From positions 12,430,089-12,494,088 of the forward strand of contig NC_049986.1 in NCBI RefSeq assembly GCF_000003815.2: a DNA stretch of 64,000 bases, written 5' to 3'. Made by a program: the position numbers and the translations under genes. Origin of the DNA: Branchiostoma floridae. Its lineage: Eukaryota > Chordata > Leptocardii > Amphioxiformes > Branchiostomatidae. Below the pieces are notes generated by a model. The model made no database searches. It was not told where the DNA came from and saw nothing but the letters and a program-made list of their open reading frames with translations. Shown one piece after another: positions 13,901-22,795 of this stretch (positions are counted from its first letter, which is position 1; the number at the start of each line of letters is the position of its first letter).

Positions 13901-16900
13901 TCTTTTTAATGATTATTTTATTCTATATAGTAAATAGAGGTACATTCCATGGCTTGAAACACATTAACACACACGATCACTTAAATATACGTAGTCATAA
14001 AACGCTGAAATGTACGTATTTCTATGCCCTCTATCAGGTGGTGTGCAAAGTGTTTGCGGTTTTGCTACACTACATCTACCTGGCAGCGTTCGCCTGGATG
14101 TTGGTGGAGGGCATTCACCTGTACAACGTCATCATCCGGGTGTTCACACACGTCAGGCTTCTCTACTACTATCTTATTGGCTGGGGTAAGTACAATTTAC
14201 GTATTGCGTTAAATATACACACAAGCGAAACAATAAACTAAACGGTTATAGTAAAACCTTTATTGATTACTGTACGTTATGTTCAATGACTGATGCAATG
14301 TTATTAATTCATATTGCAGGTCTGCCACTCCTGGTGTGTATTGTGTCTGTCAGCATAGCGCATAGCGGCTATGGGGAAAAGGACAAGTAAGTTTTTAGCG
14401 ACGCCTTTGAGGCGTAGACTGTGGATGTTACTTTTTCCTGTGTTGTTGATAAAACATTGAACATAAGCTTTTCATTCAGTCTGTGATTTAGTAATTTACT
14501 TGTATCACCTTGTGCTCTATATGTCTACTTCAAGATGTAATGCATTAACGCCACATATTAATGTATATTTGATGACATGTAAAATGTTTATTTTTTTTAC
14601 TCTTCAAGTTGCTGGTTATCCACTGGTGGAGGAGTAATCTGGGCGTTTGTTGCACCTGCCCTAGTCATCATCATGGTAAGTACATATCTTAACATTAAGT
14701 AAAAGAAAATCTTTAATCTAAATCACCATGAAAGAGACCTAGTGATAGCACTAGCAGGACATGTGTGCCGATTTACATCAGTCAGTATTCACCACTATGT
14801 ATTAGATAGACGAAATCTGTATATATAAACACCAAACATTTGCTTGGTTCAGGTTAACGCGGTAATTTTGATCCTGGTGACAAGAGAGGTCGTCAAACTC
14901 AACAACATCAGCTTCCGGGTCAAACCGGAAAAGGAAAAGTCTTCTTTCAAGTAAGTAACCTCGAGCTCGTTCCAAAATTTGCAGAACCAAGTTGAGAACT
15001 TAGCTTTGGATGTTTATCTTGTATTTATTCTAGACGTAAAGCGAAACAATATCATAAACCTTTATTGAAAGCCATTGATGTCTAATGTATTGTCGTGCCA
15101 TAGCCATAACTATACAATCTTACTACTCAATGTTCAATTTAGCAACACAAGTACATTCGGATTTCCTCCTTATTACAATGTCATTACAAGGCTTGACAAC
15201 AAATAATGGCATAAAAATAAGAACTATTTACACTCAAACCTATCTAATTCATACCACAATAATTGACTATCCACTCGGAAACGTCTGTGCCTTTTGAGTA
15301 ATCTTATCGCTTCGTCGCTTCGTTTTTTTTATAGATTTTTTTAGTATAGTGTAAAAATACTACTTTATCCTAAAAACCGTGTCACCTAGAATGACCCCAG
15401 CAGTATTAATACCATGTATATTTACCATATGCAGGTCCAGTGTACGTGCTGTAGCTGTCCTGTTACCTATCCTCGGTATTTCATGGATATTCGGTGTCCT
15501 GGCAGTGAACGAAGCTGCAGTTGTATTTCAGTACATCTTCGCTCTAACGAACAGCTCACAGGTTGGTGTAGTGTTAAATCAAGTTTTCACAAAGCATCTC
15601 TGATTTATTTACAATATTCTTTAAAATCTATATCCCGAAGTAGAAGATTTAATGTATCTCACATATTGTAAATTTGTACAAAGTTTAATATTTTACTCTT
15701 AATGTTGCTGGTTATGCTTATGCCCGAAGAAACTCCAATGTTTGGTCTTGAACTAGTGACATGTTATGAGATGGAAATGTGTGTGCCTGGCTAGTCTTAC
15801 ACGAGTTTGTTGCACTTTTTCGTTGCAGGGGCTGTTTATTTTCCTGTTCCATTGTGCTCTAAACAGTGAGGTACGTTCATCAAATTTCATGGAGCCGATA
15901 AATATTCAAATGATTATTCAGTAACAGTAAAGAGAAGAATGGTGGACGACAAAGTACTCCTCTCTCATAAGCATGACAATGCCTTTGAAGTGACGAAGTG
16001 TTGCTTCTTTCATCTTCGACTTTGTAACTCATCATCATTATTTGTTCCTTATGATCTAATTTTGTAGGTTCGTCAAGCGTTTAAGCGCAGAGCCTACAGT
16101 TGGAGCGTTAGCCGCGGGAACATCCCGGGGAGAGTCGATACCGTACGGGTCAAGCCGTTCGACTCGGACGTGGTAAGTCAAACATATTGTTCTGAAGACC
16201 GTTAGTCAAAAGCTTGAAATAATATCCACCTGGGTTAGTGACCTGTCATGTATTTTTGCAGTCTACTAAAGTAATGTAGATAGAATAGGAATTAAAAACA
16301 TCTCAAACGTGATAGTAAAATATCATTCAATCAATGACTCTAAAACACGTACCTCGAAATCTTAAACTTGAGCAATTGAAACAGTCAATGGATAATTCAA
16401 GTAGGTAAGTAATGTATCTCTGCAGTCATTCAGAACTTAACTGTTAAAAGAATTAGGCTAAAAAGCAGATTTGTGAATACTTTAACTCTGTGGCCCCAAG
16501 AATAGTGGTGAACGCAAAAATCGTTATGGTTATAAACAGTACACCAAAAAGTAGTTACTCAAGCAACTGGATATGGTTTTTTCCAAAGCCATGTTGAGTT
16601 TTTTCCAAAATCATATCCAGTTGCTTGAGTAACTGCTTTTTGGTGTATCTTATTACCTGGATGTCTAACCTACATCGACGTGTTATAAAGAGTGTTTTGT
16701 ACATTGGCCCACTTTGGGTATATTGAAGTAGCGGATTGAAATGTCACTACACTTTTACTCCGTCCCTACAGATTCGGCCTGAGTCACAAAGTTCAACAAA
16801 ATCCAACAAAAAGACTACAACTCCGGAGTTGATGCCTTCAGTTGTCTCCACCACCCACCTCCCCAACTTGGAATTCTCGGACCCGGACGTTTTCGCCACC

Positions 16901-16981
16901 CCCCTCTCCAACATGGATTCTTCCGCACCACAACCCATTCCTAGAAGGAAGCTATCCAGAATGCCATCGACAGAAGTTTAG
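7929..16981 (+). CDS. ADGRD1-like: Adhesion G-protein-coupled receptor, ADGRD1/GPR133-like (5' end missing)
   Basis: Exons: 7929-8039, 8330-8446, 8955-9131, 9699-9956, 10201-10235, 10352-10540, 10747-10815, 11099-11225, 11601-11720, 11986-12049, 12333-12450, 12842-13012, 13355-13458, 13773-13875, 14038-14185, 14320-14386, 14609-14675, 14853-14950, 15435-15561, 15829-15870, 16068-16172, 16772-16981. All junctions are GT-AG and in phase, giving 875 residues. Exons 1-4 encode a LamG/pentraxin-like jelly roll ([22 protein letters not shown]). Exons 6-12 are the GAIN domain ending in a GPS with both Cys pairs and the cleavage site HM|T followed by NYAILMQ, so autoproteolysis and a tethered agonist are expected. 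Exons 13-21 give seven membrane helices with family signatures ([42 protein letters not shown]). The LamG plus these motifs match ADGRD1 best; group D membership is inference from memory. Start codon and signal peptide were not located. Confidence 0.9.
9345..9475. repeat. Probable dispersed SINE-like repeat copy in an intron
   Basis: The stretch around 9430 (GTTGTGCCATTGGGAAAG followed by ACACTTAA) resembles the segment near 42802 (GTTGTGCCCTTGAGAAAG). Both sit in introns. I cannot define ends or an RNA polymerase III promoter. Confidence 0.35.
16540..16647. repeat. Hairpin-forming inverted repeat, about 108 bp
   Basis: Arms of about 35 bp (left TACACCAAAAAGTAGTTACT, right its inverted copy ending TTTTTGGTGTA) surround a short spacer containing TTTTTTCCAAA twice. 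Related sequence (CAGTTACTCAAGCAACTGGA) recurs at 44463-44520, so it is a dispersed family. It lies in the intron before the last exon of the adhesion GPCR. Confidence 0.6.
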
Positions 16982-17381
16982 AAAGTTTGAATAACATTTT
17001 GGCAATCCACTTAATCTTTAATGAACATTTCAGTACCAAGGACATGACCATGTGACCAAGGACATGACCATGTGCAGGGGTAGCAGGGTGGGATCACATT
17101 TTAGTATCGAGGTCAGGACAGTAGCATATTTTGACGGCAATAGGTGATGAAAATAGCGAGTCATGTCACAGTCGCGCCCACTGTGATTGTGTACAAACTG
17201 TTGGCTCGGACATGTAAATACGTTTGATGCGTGTAACTTTTAACCATGCCATAAATGTAATATGAGCCCTGGGGATTGCGTAGATAAGTATGGATCAGAC
17301 CACATTATATGCCGTACAATTATATTGATGTTTAAACAGGTCATGTATATTCAGGGCTTTATATACGTTGAGTAACAGTTG

Positions 17382-17387
17382 AATAAA
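17382..17387 (+). terminator. Polyadenylation signal AATAAA of the adhesion GPCR
   Basis: A canonical AATAAA lies 400 bases after the receptor stop codon in otherwise featureless 3' sequence (16982-17740). A direct repeat of GACCATGTGACCAAGGACAT occurs in the 3' UTR near 17037-17075. Confidence 0.55.
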
Positions 17388-17746
17388 ACAACGAAACAAC
17401 GTTTTTTTGGGACGTCTCTGACACCTTTACTTCACCCTAATTAACAAATACAAATAGAGTTCCAAACTCAAGACTCTTACTTAACTTTACCATGCGCTGT
17501 ACGACAGTAACAATGATTATTACAATCTATGTACACTGCACGGCAGAACAAGGATGTCAATGCGTGCTTGGTCTGACAGCTAACGCATTTGTACAAGTAT
17601 TTTGTGAAGCATATTACGCTGGGTGCCAGCTTTGCAACTGTAAGTGGAGACAGACTGAACCTAACAAGGCTGACATTGGGGCACTACAAAAATCATCATT
17701 GTCGAACTATTTCAGGAATGAAGGAATGTGAGGTATAGGATCACCT

Positions 17747-18610
17747 GTGGACAATACTAGACAACTTCCTGTCTATAACAAATTAGCTGGACAGATAGTT
17801 GAACAAGTGCCGTTCTATACTCACCTGGGCACCACCATCCACCAGACCTTACGTTGGACTGAACACGTCCAGACTACATCTAGCAAGGCCAGGAGAACTC
17901 TGGGATTCCTGTGGAAACTCAGAGGCAAGCTATCCCGGGAGGCACTAGAGATGGCGTACAACACGATGGTTCGACCAAAACTGGAGTACGCCTCTGTACT
18001 GCTAGGGGACCTGGCTTCTTCATCCAGCAAGATGTTGGAGCGAGTTCACTACCAAGCCGCCTGCCTTGTCACCGGGGCCGCTAGACGAACACCATCAAGC
18101 GTCGTCATGCAAGAACTTGGATGGGACAGCCTAGCAACTAGAAGACATTCCCAGTCCATGGTTCTCATGTATAAACTGGTGAATGGCTTAGTCCCTCCTC
18201 ACCTGCAACCGCTGATACCCACCACAAGAGGCGAGCACAGAACCACACGCCTACGGCTTCGCAACTCTACCCATCTCCACATACCACGCTGCAGGACCCA
18301 GACTTACCAGTCAAGCTTCATTCCGCACGCTTCCCGCCTCTGGAACGATCTTCCCCAGGCAATAAAGCAAGCTGGTAGTCTCAGATTGTTTAAACGAAGA
18401 CTGGCAAACTGGACTGACTGATTGATACCCAGATTTATAGATTGTATTGTAATTTTAAATTGTATGCAATGATTGTATTTTAACAATTGTACAAATTGAT
18501 ATGTATGTATGTATTCATGTGTGGGCCACGACACCAGCATATCGCTGCCTGTGTCCCACGTGTATTGTATTGTTTGCAATTCCAATAAATCAAATCAATC
18601 AAATCAAATT
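17747..18610 (+). mobile_element. 5'-truncated non-LTR retrotransposon, 3' end of ORF2 plus 3' UTR
   Basis: A 225-codon open frame ending at 18421 encodes the C-terminal part of a LINE reverse transcriptase ORF: a segment like YTHLGTTIHQTLRWTEHV, then MAYNTMVRPKLEYASVL, ELGWDSLATRR and FIPHASRLWNDLP. These are typical of the region after the polymerase palm in jockey/CR1/L2-type elements. The catalytic YADD motif and the endonuclease are absent, so the copy is truncated and dead. The 3' end carries a tandem AATCAAATC-like tail (18588-18608), as expected for CR1/L2-type elements. No target duplication was identified. Confidence 0.85.
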
Positions 18611-18733
18611 AGATGTGCTCCCGACACTGTTACCATAACACTACAAGAGAGATTAGTATCTATAAGACTCTCCACTTCTTGAATTGCACAAGAATAAGTC
18701 CACAATGCTGGTAGCTAAATTCTCAACATGTAC

Positions 18734-18739
18734 TTTATT
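18734..18739 (-). terminator. Polyadenylation signal of the tandem RING gene
   Basis: AATAAA on the minus strand, about 80 bases beyond the stop codon at 18821. This supports an expressed transcript with a short 3' UTR. Confidence 0.5.
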
Positions 18740-18820
18740 CAAAGTTTGATACACTTAAAAGTCCTATCTAATATTCATATAAACAGTCTACAGGAAAGTA
18801 TTGACTGTTGAACATGTATG

Positions 18821-20782
18821 CTAAACCAGCGGCTCTCCGTCGAGAGGACAAAGAGTAGAACAGTTTTTAAGCCAATTCTCAATACAAAGTACATGAAAGC
18901 CGTGTTTACAGGGGAGAATTTTCTTGGTCTGTCCCAGTTCGTAATGTTCCATACAGATGGCACAGTTGTCTCCGATCACTAACATTTCTACCACCTGCGT
19001 CTCCAGGTCGTCAACGCGGGTCGGTTCGACTGTCTTCGGCTCTACTCGCTCGTCAAGCCGAAGAAGCATGTCGTAGTCCTCTGGTGTTAGATCCCTCCGC
19101 TGCAGCTCGGCAACTTCCCGAAGTGTGGGGTCTACTGAATCACTTGTGGGATCAAGGACAAGTCCAACTTGTTTGGCGTCTTGTTGTTCCACCTGAATGT
19201 CGGTAGGAGGCTCTGCTGTGACGTCAATACCATCCAGGGGACAAGCGCTGGAACAGTTTGTCAGCCACAGCGTGATGCACTGGACGTGGAACGTGTGGCC
19301 ACAGTTGAGCACCTTCTGAATCTGACCGACCTCGTATGGATCGAAACAGATGGCGCATGGCGCGTCACTGGCGCTGTCTACTCTTACAGTTTTCAGATCT
19401 CTTATTGTCTTCGAGCTGACAGTTTTTGGGGCGACACTGTCGTCTAGCAGCAGCAAAAGTTCATAGTCTTCCGGCGTGAAGTCTCGGTGTTGGAGATCAA
19501 CCAGCCGCGCCATGCTCTGGTCCGCGGATGACGGCAGATCCTCGCGTCGAAGCTCGTATTTCTGTGCCTTCTGTGCCTGTCTGCGGCTTAAGGTACGCTC
19601 AGTTCCCGTCACCTGAACGACAAGGTGACGCAGCTCCTTACAAGATAACTTCTTACCGATCTTCCTTAGTTTCTTCTGAGTTTCAACTTGACTCCTCTGT
19701 ATTTTGTGTTCCCGTGCGATATGCATGACATGTGCCTTCAGAAGGAGGATGACGTCATGGTGTGTGAGGTTGGGGTTGAGTCCGGCTTGAACCCTCTGCA
19801 GCGCGATGTTGTGGCTGGCCTCACGTGTGGTGAGGACAACTCTCTTGGCTCCCCGAGCCAGAGCCTGAATGTTGCGAAGGCTGTCGGGAATGTGTAATTT
19901 CTGTAAGCACAGTGTCTCCTTAACGCGCGTAAACGCCCTCCTCTGACGTCTCTGTACCTTCCTCTTCTCCTTAGTTGTGCACACACGTTGTTCTTTCTTG
20001 CACAGTTTGTCTAGGTCGCGCTGCGCTGCCATGTTGGCCCGAGCACCGTTGACACACTGATTGAAAACGTCATCTAGAACACCTAGCGTGACGGGCGCAC
20101 CGTGTGCGGTTCTGAGTCCGGGAACTATGGCGCCCTTGTGAGCTTCCTCTTTCGTTTCCTCATTGTGCTGTAAAGATTTGTTTTCGCGTCGACAAATATG
20201 CTTGACGCTGAGCCTTTTCTCGGCGTTCATTTTCCTTGCCTCTACAGCGACCTTGACATTCTCCTTCCTGACGTCATCTGTCCTTTTAACACAAGCTACG
20301 ACAATCTTCTGTCTACCGCTGTAACAATACTCGTTCTTCAACAGCCTTCGCGTTCTTGTAGTTTTGTTCTTCGCACATGCTCTCAGACGAGGCTTACCTC
20401 TGACAATGGTCACAGAGTCTTCGAATTCTTCGTAGTCCTGGAGTTCACTATAAGAAGTCGTTGTGTAGGGTATCAGCTCCTCTTGTGTGAAACTGAACGC
20501 CCGTGCTGGCCTCTCAATGTAGAAACTCCACAGTTCTGCAGCAGGCCTAAACTTCCGCTTCTTCTTCGCTTGATCTTCAGAACCTTCGTTACCAACGTTC
20601 TCAATATCAGCGGCTGGAACAACCCTACACAAATGTTCACTGTTGGCCTTGCGTTTTGCAGACGCCATTTTGAGATGTCTTGGGTCTCCGGAGAGCCCCT
20701 CCCCCTTGAGAAAGCTGCGACCAACAATAGACCCGTCTTGTCTTGAAGACGCGGAAATGCATTCACCTGAATTGACACCCAT
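18821..20782 (-). CDS. Intronless tandem RING-H2 protein, predicted E3 ubiquitin ligase
   Basis: A single 653-codon frame. The start may be the first Met or, better placed, Met39 at 20668 (AAAATGG context). Residues 476-516 and 607-647 are two RING-H2 fingers: CAIC, then CGHTFHVQC or CKHGFHVLC, ending CPLDG. The last zinc position is Asp rather than Cys, as in RBX1/ROC1, in both copies. Each RING follows a conserved module (RDFTPEDYELLL...PKTV and RDLTPEDYDMLL...PKTV), so the C-terminus is an internal duplication. Residues about 220-450 are basic, Lys/Arg-rich and helical, with no domain I recognise. Substrate transfer with an E2 is inferred from the RINGs only. The lack of introns in an intron-rich region suggests retrocopy origin or secondary intron loss. 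A TATTTATAG box sits on the minus strand near 20900-20908. Confidence 0.85.
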   Translation of the reverse strand: MGVNSGECISASSRQDGSIVGRSFLKGEGLSGDPRHLKMASAKRKANSEHLCRVVPAADIENVGNEGSEDQAKKKRKFRPAAELWSFYIERPARAFSFTQEELIPYTTTSYSELQDYEEFEDSVTIVRGKPRLRACAKNKTTRTRRLLKNEYCYSGRQKIVVACVKRTDDVRKENVKVAVEARKMNAEKRLSVKHICRRENKSLQHNEETKEEAHKGAIVPGLRTAHGAPVTLGVLDDVFNQCVNGARANMAAQRDLDKLCKKEQRVCTTKEKRKVQRRQRRAFTRVKETLCLQKLHIPDSLRNIQALARGAKRVVLTTREASHNIALQRVQAGLNPNLTHHDVILLLKAHVMHIAREHKIQRSQVETQKKLRKIGKKLSCKELRHLVVQVTGTERTLSRRQAQKAQKYELRREDLPSSADQSMARLVDLQHRDFTPEDYELLLLLDDSVAPKTVSSKTIRDLKTVRVDSASDAPCAICFDPYEVGQIQKVLNCGHTFHVQCITLWLTNCSSACPLDGIDVTAEPPTDIQVEQQDAKQVGLVLDPTSDSVDPTLREVAELQRRDLTPEDYDMLLRLDERVEPKTVEPTRVDDLETQVVEMLVIGDNCAICMEHYELGQTKKILPCKHGFHVLCIENWLKNCSTLCPLDGEPLV

Positions 20783-21436
20783 GTCCTACTCGTCAAGCAC
20801 GAAGTCTTAAACTACTTACTTGCCAGAAGCTTCGCCACAGAAAACCCAACAGCCGGGTGGCTTGCAAAAGCTTGAGAAATATGAGGAGAAGTCAGCGCTA
20901 TAAATACGGCCTGACGCGATTGCACAATACACTGAAACGTATCTATGATCATAACAACACTGCAGGAGTATAAAAGGAAAGTGATGTCACTGTGTCCAGT
21001 GCCTATTGGTCCACAGACGGCGGCATGACCTCTAACCTTATGACGTCGGTAACAAAACACGGTGGGCGGTACCTGGGTCGTGGTACGGGGAACAAGTCTG
21101 CATACTTCTGCATATTTTTGACGTAAACTGACGACGTGGAACAGTGTTGCACTGGTGACGGTCTTTTAGATAACATCGTCAATGATATTGTGAAAAGTTC
21201 GTAATACATGGTATTGTCGTAATTTAGCATCGAAGCCAGTTGTAGTTGCTGCAATGGTTCGCCTTCTTGTGGATATATGATATGTTCGCAACAGCTAAGA
21301 CCATAGTCTGAAAACGCATCGTTGCATCTATCAACCAATATTATCGCTTCTGTCATATCCAGACTACATAAAATATAACGTTAGAAACTCATTTACTTCT
21401 TATGGGCTTCGTGGTTTCAATTGAGTGCCAACTATG
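20783..21436. other. Spacer between the RING gene and PET117
   Basis: This holds the RING gene 5' flank and the PET117 3' UTR, both on the minus strand. It contains TATA-like strings at 20899-20908 and 20970-20977 but no further gene. No PET117 polyadenylation signal of AATAAA type was seen. Confidence 0.4.
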
Positions 21437-21679
21437 CTATCTTCCTGCTTCATCCCCAACTGCCTGTTTTTCCCGTCCTTCTTCATATTTCTTGGTGAGC
21501 TCTATCTGCTCGACCTGCATCCTGATGTTTTGTCTCCGCCTCGCCTCCCGTTCCATGTCCCTGACCGGACCCTGTCTCATCCGCTCTCTGTCCTGGACCT
21601 GGCTGTAGTGAATGTAACCGATAATTCCCAAACTCGTCGCAACGCAGCCGCAGAAAAATACCTTAGCTGGAATAGACAT
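21437..21679 (-). CDS. PET117: PET117, cytochrome c oxidase assembly factor
   Basis: An 80-residue single-exon frame, matching the roughly 81 residues of animal PET117. After a short N-terminus (MSIPAKV) there is one hydrophobic segment (FFCGCVATSLGIIGYIHY, about residues 8-25). A charged amphipathic helix follows, with RMRQGPVRDMERE and NIRMQVEQIELTKKYEEGRE, the family pattern (R-D-G-V-x-R-D-x-E-R, then N-I-R-x-x-x-E-Q-I-x-L-T). The protein is a small inner-membrane, matrix-facing mitochondrial factor that links COX15-dependent heme a synthesis to complex IV assembly (known of the family). It is transcribed divergently from TSEN15 and lies upstream of the RING gene on the same strand. Confidence 0.9.
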   Translation of the reverse strand: MSIPAKVFFCGCVATSLGIIGYIHYSQVQDRERMRQGPVRDMEREARRRQNIRMQVEQIELTKKYEEGREKQAVGDEAGR

Positions 21680-22051
21680 CGTTGACCCAGTTTCTGATCC
21701 TCTTGGAAACGATTGGGTAGCGCTGAGATCGGCAAAAACGCGTCAAATCTGTGTGAAGTCGACGTTTCCACGCGTTGTGCAATCTTGTCCTTCGAGAGAT
21801 CGCGTCCTTAGATACCTTTGACCTCTTACATCATAGACGAATACACTAGTTCTTAGGGAGGGTTTTGTACATGGAAAAGTTTAGAAAAAAAACAACTTGA
21901 TATGCAATAAATCCATTTTATACACTTTATATATTTGACCTTACTTAATACAGATTAATTCAACATTTTGTCACAAAAGGTATGGTTTGATGCATAGATA
22001 AATTGGGGAATCAATCCCTCTAACTTAATGGAGCCTTCCAGTATTCACAAG
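21680..22051. promoter_or_regulatory. Probable shared bidirectional promoter of PET117 and TSEN15
   Basis: Only 372 bases separate the divergent start codons of two housekeeping-type genes. No TATA box is obvious in either orientation at a typical distance, which fits a housekeeping promoter. Its function is inferred from spacing alone. Confidence 0.5.
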
Positions 22052-22752
22052 ATGGCGTCGAGCGGTGAAAATAAAACTCGTGCAGCCGACCTGACGTCGT
22101 TACTGGAACACCCTAAGGTAAATAAGGCAAAATGACAGCAACAACAAACAGAGTCGATTAGCTAGTTAATGTAGTAAGTCTTCTAGTATTATGCACGGCT
22201 TCCAAGCTTACTTGATGCAGTAAGAAAGTGGTTTGCATGGGGCGGGGCGCATAAAACAGAAAAGTTGCGCGCTCTCTCGAGCTCTTGCTGCATATCTTGT
22301 ATTAATAGGTTGCTCAGCTAGTGCGCTTAGTACAACACCAAATGGATTGATATAGAATCACTAGATTTCAGATCGTATTTTCGCACCCACAAGGGACTAG
22401 TCCGATACTCGAGTATACAACAGTATGTATGATAATTGTATACAACCGACCGGGGTTCGCTTAAAAGGCTGGGCTGTCTACCAGGCCTGTCTACCTGGCC
22501 TGTCTACCTGGCCTGTCTACCTGGCCTGGCTATCACGTCAGGCTACTCAGATCCCCCCATTCATAGCCCCATCATATGGCACTCAGCCAAAATAGCTGAT
22601 TGACAGGCATAGTAATTGTTAATCTCCAACCTGCCAGTGACCTGAGGTTGGCCTGTCCACTGGCTGGACCCTTCGGGAATGTGTCTGGGAGGCCTTCCTT
22701 GCAGGGTGTCTGGAACACAAGTACCAGTACTGTGTGTGTGTATGTTTGTGTT

Positions 22753-22795
<43 letters not shown>

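Noticed and set aside
17747-18421. Calling this an intact host gene or active retrotransposon
   Set aside because: Only the C-terminal region of a LINE ORF2 is present; catalytic and endonuclease parts are absent.
19738-20746. Open frames opposite the RING gene (20198-20746 + and others)
   Set aside because: They are antisense shadows of the long RING frame, with no protein features of their own.
20966-20980. GTATAAAAGG as a TATA box for a plus-strand gene
   Set aside because: No plus-strand gene follows; both neighbours are on the minus strand.
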